From the NCBI GenBank assembly GCA_964421565.1, contig CAYQXJ010000019.1:1-54267 (forward strand): a stretch of DNA of 54,267 nt. The letters are read 5' to 3'. The notes under the pieces are model-generated. The model did no database searches. It saw only the letters and a program-made list of their open reading frames with translations, and was not told the origin of the DNA. Positions 8,959 to 17,273 of the stretch are shown one piece after another. Within the stretch, counting starts at the first letter, position 1. The number at the start of each line of letters is the position of its first letter. Source of the DNA: CAYQXJ01 sp964421565. Its GTDB lineage: Bacteria > Planctomycetota > Brocadiia > SM23-32. Made by a program: the position numbers and the translations under genes.

Positions 8959-9279
8959 TTACGACGCGTTCTCCTCGGTCGGCGGCCTGCAAACCGGGCA
9001 GGGCTCGTAGAGCTGTCGAGCCTCTTCCAACGGGCGAGGGACAACGGTCAAGCCCCGTATCTGCGGGCACTCCTTGTAGGCGTGGTAGTACTGGTCGCCG
9101 GCGACCCGCGTTATGTACACCTTCGTCACGTCAGCCAGGCCCGCCTGACTACCGCCCGTCTCGAGCATCTCCAGCTCCGGGTCGGTAAACGGCTTGGTGA
9201 ACAGCCTTCGGGCCTCCGGCACGAACGTGAATACGGCGACCAAAGCGATCACAAGGCCGATCCAGACGAACTTCTGCAT
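8959..9279 (-). CDS. Small membrane-anchored protein with Ada-like Cys motif
   Basis: A 106-residue protein with an N-terminal membrane helix (about residues 4-22, WIGLVIALVAVFTFV). A short soluble tail ends in the pattern YYHAYKECPQIRG...YEPCPVCRPP. The arrangement Y-H-x4-C-P followed about 27 residues later by PCPVCRPP resembles the small Ada-type metal-binding motif, in which a YH..C segment precedes a C-terminal PC..C.P. A bound zinc or a redox role is possible; the function is unknown. The start is supported by AAAGGG six bases upstream of ATG 9279. It is convergent with the FAD oxidoreductase, 11 bases away. Confidence 0.7.
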   Translation of the reverse strand: MQKFVWIGLVIALVAVFTFVPEARRLFTKPFTDPELEMLETGGSQAGLADVTKVYITRVAGDQYYHAYKECPQIRGLTVVPRPLEEARQLYEPCPVCRPPTEENAS

Positions 9280-9409
9280 GACCAGCCCTTTCCCATGAAA
9301 GGTCCAAGGTTCGTCTCGCTTGTCCCATTCACGCCATAGGATACGGACGGGCGATTGGCGAAGTCAACCCTGTTGCCGGTCCACTTCGGCGCCGTCAGAG
9401 CACACGGGC

Positions 9410-10684
9410 CTATTCCAGCACGGCAGCTACGTGCTCATCCATGGCCCTCTGATCGGCATTGAAGGCGTTCCAGCCGGCCAGATTCATCAGGGCGCCGAGG
9501 CCGACCTCGCCGGAGGCCAGCGCATCGGCCCAGTTGTCCAACGTCGGTATCTTGCCCTCGTCGGCGCTCATGGCCACTTGCTGCGCCGTCCATGGAACCA
9601 TCATGTCGCCACAGCCGTGTTCTGAGAAAAACTCCACGAGCCGGTCGCCGGTGAACCCGCCGAGGTCCTGCCGCTCCAACGCGTCGAGGCATGCTGTAAG
9701 TCTCTGAGGGACCTCCCACAGCGTGTGCAGGCCGAACTCTCTCGGGTTGACGTCGGGGTTCAGGGCCGGCTCGTAATGCTCGTCGGTGCAGTCATGGATG
9801 TCCTCAGTGTGCAGTTCGAGAGCGAGGTACTCATCGGTCACCTTCGGCGGCACGGTCATCACGTCGATGCCTGCCAGGTCGCGCACCTGGCCACCGTTGC
9901 GGTAACTGGCCCCGATCTGGCGGGTCGGAACGCCCTGCCCCTCACGCAGTTCACGAACAGTGCGTTGCGAGGCCAGCGTTGCCTTCTCCCCGACATAAGT
10001 GCCCTCCCCCAGGCCGTTGTCCGCGACGAAGCTGTTCAGCCGCCCCATGAAGACGTTGACGAACGCGGGCTGGCCGATGCGGGCAATCAGGTGGTTCTGG
10101 CGGGCGGAGAAGCCCAACGTATGGTTGATCGGGATACCCTCGTCCGCTGCCTTGCGAGTGGCAAGCAACCCCTCCGGCGAGAAAGGTATCTTCACGTAGA
10201 ATCGCTCCGGGCAGACGGCCCGGTAGCGCCGGGCGTATTGCAGGGTACCCTCCAGATCGTGCGTCAGATCCGTGTGCTCCTCCACCGAGACGAACGCATC
10301 GAAGCGCTCAACCAGCCGCAGGCCGTGGTATGCGTTCAGGATGAAGGCGAGTTCGAGCTTCCGCTCCTGTTCGGTCAGCTCGAATCCGTCCAGCACGTCA
10401 GCCGCTTCGCGGATCAACTCGTCGTAGACGCCCTTCTGCACCTCGCGATTGAGCAGTGTGTTGTTCGTGGTCAACGCAGTGAATTCACGCGTCCATCGCT
10501 GCTCAATATCCCCCATGTCACCGGTATCGAGCCAAAGTCCCGTCCCGAGGGCCGCCAGGGCCTTCCACTCCGGGCGGGAGCCGAACGCATCGGTCAGTTC
10601 ACCGTACTTCGGCTCGAAGCCCTCCAGCACAAACTCGCGAACGCGCAGATCAAGCTGCCCGTCATGGTCAGTGACCGCCATCAT
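9410..10684 (-). CDS. Transaldolase-like aldolase family protein
   Basis: A 424-residue TIM-barrel protein of the transaldolase/fructose-6-phosphate aldolase superfamily. Seen features are LWLDTGD in strand 1, LTTNNTLL matching the TTNP-type strand 2, VSVEEHTDL in strand 4 and FYVKIPFSPEGL with the expected Schiff-base lysine at K165. Next come GIPINHTLGFSARQN and FMGRLNSFV. Classical TalB is about 320 residues and Fsa about 220, so this form has an extended C-terminal region of roughly 100 residues. It probably cleaves or forms a sugar phosphate through a dihydroxyacetone-type enamine; the substrate is unknown. Two adjacent ATG codons (10684, 10681) can serve as start, just after a run of Gs. 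The gene is divergent from the uroporphyrinogen-decarboxylase-family gene. Confidence 0.8.
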   Translation of the reverse strand: MMAVTDHDGQLDLRVREFVLEGFEPKYGELTDAFGSRPEWKALAALGTGLWLDTGDMGDIEQRWTREFTALTTNNTLLNREVQKGVYDELIREAADVLDGFELTEQERKLELAFILNAYHGLRLVERFDAFVSVEEHTDLTHDLEGTLQYARRYRAVCPERFYVKIPFSPEGLLATRKAADEGIPINHTLGFSARQNHLIARIGQPAFVNVFMGRLNSFVADNGLGEGTYVGEKATLASQRTVRELREGQGVPTRQIGASYRNGGQVRDLAGIDVMTVPPKVTDEYLALELHTEDIHDCTDEHYEPALNPDVNPREFGLHTLWEVPQRLTACLDALERQDLGGFTGDRLVEFFSEHGCGDMMVPWTAQQVAMSADEGKIPTLDNWADALASGEVGLGALMNLAGWNAFNADQRAMDEHVAAVLE

Positions 10685-10817
10685 TCCCCCCTATCTCACT
10701 GGAAAAGCCTTCCGCGCCGTGCAGCCCGCGCCCGGGCGCCAGGGCCCGTGCATCCGGCCGCACAGTCCAATAGGCTATGTTCCATCAGTTGACCCGCCCG
10801 GTCAAGGGAGAGACATC

Positions 10818-11786
10818 ATGGCCCGTGCCCCGACCACCCCCCGAGAACGTTTCATCACAGCACTCGAACGGCGGCCGCCCACCGGCCGAGTGCCGCACTT
10901 CGAGCTGGTCTTCTTCCTGACGATGGAAGCTTTCGGCAAGGTGCATCCCTCGCACCGCAGCTATCACCAGTGGGATCAGATGCAGGAGAGGGAGCGCAAT
11001 CTGCACCGCCGCGACATGGCGCGGCTGTACGTTAGCACGGCCGAACGGTTCGAACACAGCGCCATCTTCGTCCACCCGAATCCCGCATCGTCGGAGGAGG
11101 TCGAACGCCAGATCCACGCCGTGCGCGAGGCGTGCGGAGACCGGTACTTCACAATGATCCATGGCGACGCCACCTTCAGTGTTCCCGGCGGCGAACGCAT
11201 GGTCGAGTTCGCCTACCGGCTCGCCGACCATCCCCAGGCATTGAGAGACCAGGCTCAGCAGAGGGTCGACGGCGCGCTGGCCCGCGCCGAGAGGCTGAGG
11301 GAAGCCGGCGGACTCGACGGTTTCGCCCTCTGCGCCGATTACTGTTTCAACCAGGGCCCCTTCCTCAGCCCCCAGCAGTTCGCCGAGTTTATTGCGCCTT
11401 ATCTGAAGCAGCTCATCGCTGGCTACCGCGAGATGGGCTTCTACACCATCAAGCACAGTGACGGCAACATCATGCCCATCATCGACCAGATGGTCGAGTG
11501 CGGGCCGCATGCACTCCACTCGCTCGACCCCCAGGGCGGAGTGGACATCGCCGAGGTGAAGAGCCTCTATGGCGAGCGCGTCTGCCTGATCGGCAATGTC
11601 AACTGCGGCATTCTCGACACGGGCACCGATGAGGAGGTAGTTGATTCGGCGCGCTACTGCCTGCGCCACGGCATGCCCGGTGGCGGCTACATCTTCAGCA
11701 CCAGTAACTGCATCTACACGGGCATGCGTCTGGAACGCTACGAGCTGATGCTCGAAACGTGGCGCCGGGAGGGTAACTACTGCTGA
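10818..11786 (+). CDS. Uroporphyrinogen decarboxylase (URO-D) family protein
   Basis: A 322-residue TIM-barrel protein of the URO-D/MtaA fold. Diagnostic segments are HSDGNIMPIIDQMVECG, LDPQGGVDIAEVKSLYG, LIGNVNCGILDTGT and the C-terminal PGGGYIFSTSN. In anaerobes and polysaccharide-degrading bacteria this family includes corrinoid methyltransferases and many uncharacterised proteins, and there is no sign that this one is the haem enzyme HemE. ATG 10818 is chosen because AAGGGAGA precedes it at good spacing and the family homology begins directly after it. It is divergently arranged with the transaldolase-like gene across a 133-base gap that probably holds both promoters. Confidence 0.88.
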   Translation: MARAPTTPRERFITALERRPPTGRVPHFELVFFLTMEAFGKVHPSHRSYHQWDQMQERERNLHRRDMARLYVSTAERFEHSAIFVHPNPASSEEVERQIHAVREACGDRYFTMIHGDATFSVPGGERMVEFAYRLADHPQALRDQAQQRVDGALARAERLREAGGLDGFALCADYCFNQGPFLSPQQFAEFIAPYLKQLIAGYREMGFYTIKHSDGNIMPIIDQMVECGPHALHSLDPQGGVDIAEVKSLYGERVCLIGNVNCGILDTGTDEEVVDSARYCLRHGMPGGGYIFSTSNCIYTGMRLERYELMLETWRREGNYC

Positions 11787-11817
11787 GACGACGGCCGAAG
11801 GCGGAGTGGGCGGCGGC

Positions 11818-12357
11818 TTATATCGCACTCAAGACCTGGTCCCGGCACTCGTCGCAGATACCGTGGGTGATCGTCGGGACTTCTTCGGGCCCGAACAGAT
11901 TGAGGGCTTCAACGGCCTGCTCGACCTCCATCCACGGCGGCACGTCCACCCGCTTGCACCAGGAGCACATAACCAGCATCTCGGGGCTTCTGGCCGCTTC
12001 GGGGTCGAGCAGGGGCACGGGCTCACGCGGTTCCTCGCGCAGTATTCGAGACCGGAACTCGACCTTGTCGAAGGCGACGACCTCCAGTTCCATCTCCATG
12101 AACCGGCGGCACTCGGGAGAATCGCAACGGTAGGGCAAGGTCACGGTGCGGCCGCTTCCTCTCAGTCGTTCGACTACCACCTGGAGCAGGTGGCGCACTG
12201 ACCGGTTGGCTACGTAGTCCCAGATGGGTGTGCCCGGCACGCGGCGGGCCGCGTCCGCGTCCCAGTTCTCGGCAGCGAACTCGATCCACTCCTGGTTAAC
12301 GAATTCGATGACGTCGTCACCGTCGATGCGGTGGATGAAAGTCCGCTCGTCCGCCAT
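11818..12357 (-). CDS. PAS-like protein with C-terminal Cys-pair motif
   Basis: A 179-residue soluble protein. Residues 1-110 read as a PAS-like sensory fold: an opening FIHRIDGDDVIEFVNQEW, a central PGTPIWDYV and a helical stretch. The tail has paired cysteines in MCSWCKRVDVPPWMEVEQ and ITHGICDECR. This CxWCK...HGICxEC pattern recurs as a tail in response-regulator and PAS-type proteins and probably binds a metal. No output domain is present, so it may act through a partner protein. ATG 12357 is supported by GGGAGGG seven bases upstream, which rules out longer in-frame starts. The gene lies between the URO-D gene (convergent) and the MscS channel gene. Confidence 0.75.
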   Translation of the reverse strand: MADERTFIHRIDGDDVIEFVNQEWIEFAAENWDADAARRVPGTPIWDYVANRSVRHLLQVVVERLRGSGRTVTLPYRCDSPECRRFMEMELEVVAFDKVEFRSRILREEPREPVPLLDPEAARSPEMLVMCSWCKRVDVPPWMEVEQAVEALNLFGPEEVPTITHGICDECRDQVLSAI

Positions 12358-12496
12358 GTCGAGACCCTCCCGCAAGAGATGATCGGCTGAACGTGCTGGG
12401 CGCGGCTGCACCTGTGTCAGTGGTCTCTGTCCGTCAGGCAGCCGGTCCGGCCCTGCGCGGCTCCCGGCCGTACTGCGCTGTTGGCAGGCCCATTCG

Positions 12497-15400
12497 TCAG
12501 GTGCTGCCCCCGCCGCGTTCGTCGCGCAGGGGCAGAGCAGACCGTATGGACCGGATGTGAACATCGCGTTGGGGGAAAGAGATCTCGATGCCTGCTTCAC
12601 GAAATGCCGCGTCGACAGCCATGTGCAGGTCATGCTGGACCTCCAGGCGCACTTCGACGCTCGGTACGAAAACCCGGAGTTCGAGCTGGAGGGCGCTGTC
12701 CCCGAAACCTCGGAAGAGCACGTTCGGCTCCGGCTCGTCCAGCACGTGCTCATGCTCCCGCGCCGCGCGCAGCAGCGTATCACGCGCCAGGCGGGTGTCC
12801 GATCCGTAGGCGATGCCGACCGGCACGATGACGCGCAGGATGCGGTCCGAAAGAGTCCAGTTGATCAGCCTTCCAGTAATGAACTCCTTGTTCGGGACCA
12901 CCAGTTCCTTGCGGTCCCAATCGACGATGGTTGTGGCGCGGATCCTTATGCGGCTCACCGTGCCCGTCACGTCGCCCACGGTGACCGTATCCCCGACGCG
13001 CAGGGGCCGCTCGAACAGGATGATGAGGCCGCTGACGAAGTTGGCGAATATCTCCTGCAGGCCGAAGCCGAGCCCGACGGTGACGGCCGCCGCCAGCCAC
13101 TGCACCTTCTCCCAGCCGATGCCGAGGGCGTTGAACGCGAAGACGATGCCGATCAGAACGATGAGGTAGCGGCTGACCGTGGTGATCGCGAACCGCACGG
13201 CCGATTCCAGTGGCAGGTGCTGGAGCACGGCAATCTCGAGCAGCCCGGGGATGTTCTTGGCAGCCAGCACTGTGACCACGAGGACGACGAGCGAAAGACC
13301 GGCGCCACCGAGCGTGATGCCGACGCCTTCCGCCAGCGTTGTGTTCTGCAGCTTCTGGAGAGCCGGCAGCACGTCGCTCCAGACGATCCACAGGACTGCC
13401 AGTATCCCCGCCCAGAGCAGGCTGTGCAGAAGCTGCTGTGTCTGGGTGCCGATCGAATGGAGCGAGAGTTCGGGCTGTTCTGTTATGACTGGCCCCTGCT
13501 CACCTGCGGTTTCGCCGTCTGACTCGCGGCGCTCGGCCTCTTCGGCCTCGCGCTTGCGTCGGGCTTGTTCGACGGCCAGGCGACGGCGCTCCACGAACAG
13601 CCACCGCAGCAGCAACTCATAGACGATGGCGACCACCAGCGCCAACCAGAAGGTGATAACGAGGCGCACGGACAGGACGACCGCCGTGTAGTAATGGCCG
13701 CCCCATGCCCCCAAAGCCAGCGCCACAGGCAGCGCGATCGCAGGCAGATACCAGAACCAGCGCAGGCGGTTCAGCCAGCCGTCCGGCTTGCGGTTCAGCA
13801 CCTCCTGCAGGATGCCGCCGCGGAAGCGCAGTACGCGCGCTACGAAGGCCGCCGTTCCCACGAGCGCCGCGATCAGGCAAACGCGTCCCAGGGAGTCCGA
13901 CCACGCATCGTTGGACTGGGCGCGGTATAGCGCCACAAAAAAGGTCAGCGGCAGCAGCAGCGGGAGCAGCCACGACAGGTTCCTGCGCACTACCTGCAGC
14001 GGCCGGCTCCGCCATCGGAAATGCCGCTCGGCAAGGCCGTCGGGACGGCAGAGCCGACGCACGAACCCGACCGTTACCACAACCACCGCTGCGCACTGGA
14101 GGCCCGTGCCGACAGCCGTCGCAAACTCCGTCGCCCTGGCAGCCGTCACCAGCCGCCAGCCAATCAGGGCAACGATCAGGGGCAGGGCCAACGACATGAG
14201 GACGGTCAGGACCAGTCCGTTGAGGGAATGCAGAATGCTATCCGTCTCGATGCGAGTCGCCAGCTCGCCGCTCCGCTGAAGTGAACTCGCCATTCGTCGG
14301 TAAGTGACCAGCAGGCCGAGCGCGACCACCGCGGCCAGGGCGTAGGGCATCGGGGTCTCGCGGGCGTCGGTGGCCAGCGTTACCAGCACGCCGGCCCAAT
14401 TGTCGGCATCCAGAAGCCAGCGGGCTGCATCCAGACTGCGTTGTGCGTCCTTGGCGCTGAGGGAGGCGCTGCTTCGGAACCACAAGATGTTGCGGTCGAT
14501 GAGATCACCCAGCTCGCGCGCCTTCTCAAGGAGGCGCAATTCCTTCTGTTGCAGTTCCGACAGCTTGCTGACATAGGTGGTATAGTCGGCCACAAGTCGG
14601 TCGACCAGCTGGCGGCGGCTTTCCAGCAGCCGTCGCACAATGGGCGCAAGGCGTTCACGACGTGGACCTGGAATGTGCTGTTCAAGCCGGTCCAGTGCAG
14701 CCTGGACCGCCTTGTCCATGTCGGCCAGGCGGTCCCTCTCCTGGGCAAGCTGGTCACGCGTCAGCCGAGCCGTAGGTATCTCCTCCTGGCGCAGCTTGAT
14801 GTTGCGTCGATGAGCGGCCAAGTCGGGCAGCTCAGAACGCTGGCTTCTCAGAAAGGCGCCGGTGGCCTTCGTCAGCCCAGCGTCAACCTGCTGCGTAGCG
14901 CTCTCGAGGCCGGCTTCCACCTGCTCGAGGGTGGCGCCCACGTCCGCCAAGCGCTGGTTCACCTGCTGAATCCTGCTCGCGATGCCATCAGCCCGCATCT
15001 GCGCCAGCTCGCGGTTGCGTTCGGCGATGGGCTCCAGTTCCTCAGGGACCTCGGCCAGCGCACGACTTGCCTCGCGAGCTGCGAGCGCAGCTTCCCGCGT
15101 GTGCGCCCGCTGCTCGGCCTGCCGCCATGACTCCGCCTCCTGTTCGGCTGCGGACAAGCGGCGCTGGGCCAGATCGCGACGCGCGCGCAGCAGTTCTCCC
15201 CGCGCCTCGTAGCTGCGCTTCTGCGCCTCATGCTTTTGCAGCAGAGCTTCCAGCTCCTCGTGCCGCGCGTGCAGGGCGGTCTTTCTGGCCACTGCCAACT
15301 CGGGCGAAGCGGCCGGCACGTCTCCGTCCAATTGGTCTTTGATCTCCTTAATGCGACGGCGAGTCTCGCTGATAAGCCGGGGCGCTTCGGTCAGAAAGGC

Positions 15401-15859
15401 CTGGCGCCGGGCGGCCTCCTGGGCAAGCTGCGCCACCTCCTGCCGGGCGGCGTCGGCGGCCTGTTCCGCCGCGATCCGTTGCTGAGTCACGCCCGACAGC
15501 GAGAGCCCTTCCGTCTCTACCTGCGGGGGCTGGGGCTCAGTGGCGAGCGCGGCGGCCGTCTCCGTCAGTCTTCGCGCTGCCGACTGAGCGGCCTCATCAA
15601 GATCCCGGACCTCCTCGCGCGCAGCCTTTGCCGTTCGCAGGGACTCCAAAGCCTGCCGGTAGTGCTCCAGCAGTTCTTCCTTAATTGCGGGTTCAAGCGT
15701 CTCGGATGCCTGAACCTGTTCGAGCCGTCGCTCGACCGCCTCGAAGGTCGGCTCGACAGAGTCGCTGAAGTCATGCTGCCCCGCTGCACTCGCCGCACAG
15801 AGCACAGCCAGCAGGACCCCCCGCAGCAGATAGCACTTAACCTTCATGAGATGCCGCAT
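12497..15859 (-). CDS. Large MscS-family mechanosensitive channel (MscK/KefA-like)
   Basis: A 1120-residue channel of the MscK/MscM size class, about four times MscS itself. A signal peptide (residues 1-28, ending ASAAGQ) is followed by a periplasmic coiled-coil domain to about 470. Then come multiple membrane helices (about 510-870) and the MscS pore and cytoplasmic domain. The pore helix carries GLGFGLQEIFANFVSG, and the beta domain has RVGDTVTVGDVTGTV with VVPNKEFITGRLINWT. Such channels release osmolytes on hypo-osmotic shock. The start at ATG 15859 is preceded by GGAGG. It is divergent from the HAD phosphatase gene, sharing a 141-base intergenic region. Confidence 0.93.
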   Translation of the reverse strand: MRHLMKVKCYLLRGVLLAVLCAASAAGQHDFSDSVEPTFEAVERRLEQVQASETLEPAIKEELLEHYRQALESLRTAKAAREEVRDLDEAAQSAARRLTETAAALATEPQPPQVETEGLSLSGVTQQRIAAEQAADAARQEVAQLAQEAARRQAFLTEAPRLISETRRRIKEIKDQLDGDVPAASPELAVARKTALHARHEELEALLQKHEAQKRSYEARGELLRARRDLAQRRLSAAEQEAESWRQAEQRAHTREAALAAREASRALAEVPEELEPIAERNRELAQMRADGIASRIQQVNQRLADVGATLEQVEAGLESATQQVDAGLTKATGAFLRSQRSELPDLAAHRRNIKLRQEEIPTARLTRDQLAQERDRLADMDKAVQAALDRLEQHIPGPRRERLAPIVRRLLESRRQLVDRLVADYTTYVSKLSELQQKELRLLEKARELGDLIDRNILWFRSSASLSAKDAQRSLDAARWLLDADNWAGVLVTLATDARETPMPYALAAVVALGLLVTYRRMASSLQRSGELATRIETDSILHSLNGLVLTVLMSLALPLIVALIGWRLVTAARATEFATAVGTGLQCAAVVVVTVGFVRRLCRPDGLAERHFRWRSRPLQVVRRNLSWLLPLLLPLTFFVALYRAQSNDAWSDSLGRVCLIAALVGTAAFVARVLRFRGGILQEVLNRKPDGWLNRLRWFWYLPAIALPVALALGAWGGHYYTAVVLSVRLVITFWLALVVAIVYELLLRWLFVERRRLAVEQARRKREAEEAERRESDGETAGEQGPVITEQPELSLHSIGTQTQQLLHSLLWAGILAVLWIVWSDVLPALQKLQNTTLAEGVGITLGGAGLSLVVLVVTVLAAKNIPGLLEIAVLQHLPLESAVRFAITTVSRYLIVLIGIVFAFNALGIGWEKVQWLAAAVTVGLGFGLQEIFANFVSGLIILFERPLRVGDTVTVGDVTGTVSRIRIRATTIVDWDRKELVVPNKEFITGRLINWTLSDRILRVIVPVGIAYGSDTRLARDTLLRAAREHEHVLDEPEPNVLFRGFGDSALQLELRVFVPSVEVRLEVQHDLHMAVDAAFREAGIEISFPQRDVHIRSIRSALPLRDERGGGST

Positions 15860-16000
15860 CACACCTCCACATTTGCGATCCCTGGCACAACACCAAGTGT
15901 AGCGCTGGCACGCCGCCAGTCAAACGCCGCCCTGGCCGCTTTCGCCCGTCAGGTAAAGCAGTTATGCTGTAATCAGAACCATGCGAAGCGGGAGCGCACG

Positions 16001-16654
16001 ATGCCATACAACGCAGTCATCTTCGACCTGGACGGCACGCTTCTGGATACCTTGCAGGACCTGGCCGACTCCACGAATGCGGTGCTAACCCGCCACGGCT
16101 ACCCCCGCCGTGCGACTTGCGAGTTCCGCACGATCGTCGGCGACGGCATCCAAAAGCAGGTGCTCCGCGCGCTGCCCGAGGGTGAACGCAAGGAGGCAAC
16201 GGCCACGCGCCTCTTGCCCGAAGTGAGGCAGGAGTACGCCCGGCGCTGGAAAGCCACGACGCACCCATACCCGGGGGCCCCGGAGTTGCTCGACGCCCTC
16301 AGCGAGCGCGGCTCCCCTATGGCTGTGCTCTCCAACAAACCGGACGACTTCACGCAGAAAGTTGTCGGTGAACTGCTCGGACAGTGGGACTTCCAGGTGG
16401 TGCGGGGCGCCCTGGCCGGCGTGCCGTTGAAGCCGGACCCCGCCGCAGCTCTGGCCGTGGCCTGTGAGCTGGGCCTGCCCCCCGAGCGCATCGCCTACGT
16501 CGGCGACACCAACACCGACATGCAGACGGCAGTCGCCGCCGGCATGTACGCTGTGGGGGCGCTCTGGGGCTTTCGGGATGCCGCCGAGCTCCGCGCCAAC
16601 GGGGCAGACGACCTCATCGAAGAGCCCCTTGACCTGCTCCCACTGCTCGGCTGA
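16001..16654 (+). CDS. HAD-family phosphatase (phosphoglycolate phosphatase-like)
   Basis: A 217-residue HAD hydrolase with cap type C1. The catalytic DxD is D9/D11 in VIFDLDGTLLDT, motif II is AVLSNKP, the motif III lysine lies in LKPDP, and motif IV is YVGDTNTDMQTA. Family members include Gph (2-phosphoglycolate), pyrophosphatase PpaX and sugar-phosphate phosphatases; the exact substrate is not readable. The start is fixed by GGGAG six bases upstream of ATG 16001 and by alignment of motif I directly after it. It is convergent with, and directly abuts, the Lrp-like gene (stop codons adjacent at 16654/16655). Confidence 0.9.
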   Translation: MPYNAVIFDLDGTLLDTLQDLADSTNAVLTRHGYPRRATCEFRTIVGDGIQKQVLRALPEGERKEATATRLLPEVRQEYARRWKATTHPYPGAPELLDALSERGSPMAVLSNKPDDFTQKVVGELLGQWDFQVVRGALAGVPLKPDPAAALAVACELGLPPERIAYVGDTNTDMQTAVAAGMYAVGALWGFRDAAELRANGADDLIEEPLDLLPLLG

Positions 16655-16909
16655 TTACAACTCCTTGCGCGGCTCTGGAATCACCAGCGCCGTTTCAGTC
16701 GACTGGACCCCGTCAATCTGTCGCAACTCCGCCAGCACCGAGTTGGCCAGATGCGCGAAGTCGGGTGCCTCCACCTGTGCTATCACATCGTAGCGCCCGG
16801 TTACAGCATGTGCGGCTATGACCCCGTCGATCGCAGAGAGCGCTTCGATCACGTCGGCCACATGCCGAGTCCCAACTTCAACGAATACATACCCCGTAAC
16901 GTGCGGCAT
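16655..16909 (-). CDS. Stand-alone Lrp/AsnC ligand-binding (RAM) domain protein
   Basis: An 84-residue protein consisting only of the regulation-of-amino-acid-metabolism domain of Lrp/AsnC regulators. Seen elements are TGYVFVEVGTRHVADVIEAL, IDGVIAAHAVTGRYDVIAQVE and IDGVQSTETALVIP. The helix-turn-helix is absent: the preferred ATG 16909 has a near-perfect GGAGGTG eight bases upstream, and the sequence before it is not protein-like. Single-domain members are known in bacteria and archaea, form decamers, and may bind amino acids or modulate full-length Lrp proteins. The effector is unknown. Confidence 0.88.
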   Translation of the reverse strand: MPHVTGYVFVEVGTRHVADVIEALSAIDGVIAAHAVTGRYDVIAQVEAPDFAHLANSVLAELRQIDGVQSTETALVIPEPRKEL

Positions 16910-17273
16910 CAAACACCTCCTTGCCAGGGCCTGTGGGCTGGTCGCATCTCCTGTTATGATACCATGCGCAGCCGCCCTCGCCACTCCGGGTGGCCGGCTC
17001 TGCTTGACTTGGGCCTTCCCTTTTCGCAGTATGAACCGCTGTTCTTCATCCGGCTTCGGCCCGGTGGCATATGGAAGAGACCTTGGTGGGTGTTGAGATA
17101 GGGGAAACAAAGAGCCAGGTAGTCACCGGCGATGCAGCGTGACGCCGAAGGACAGTGCCTTCTTCTACAAACGCGTCATCGAGACGAACGGCGCCTGCCT
17201 GCACGACGAGCCCGGCCTGACACCGGTTGGCCTTGCCGACGCGCCGAATCCGTAGCCCCAGAGAGCCCGAGAA
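16910..17273. other. Intergenic region carrying a GH1-like C-terminal stub
   Basis: This 364-base gap separates the divergent Lrp-domain and WbsX-type genes. The first 190 bases show no feature beyond the Lrp-like gene's ribosome-binding site. The last 120 bases encode the broken C-terminus described at 17139-17255. I see no clear promoter. Confidence 0.55.
17139..17255 (+). pseudogene. C-terminal remnant resembling GH1 beta-glycosidase
   Basis: One plus-strand frame reads TPKDSAFFYKRVIETNG and continues to a stop at 17253-17255. The PK-x-SA-x-x-Y-x-x-VI-x-x-NG pattern is the typical end of family 1 beta-glucosidases. The same frame is closed by a stop at about 17094 upstream, so the rest of the enzyme is gone. 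It is a relic about 38 codons long, ending 18 bases before the WbsX-type gene. It cannot be active. Confidence 0.45.
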
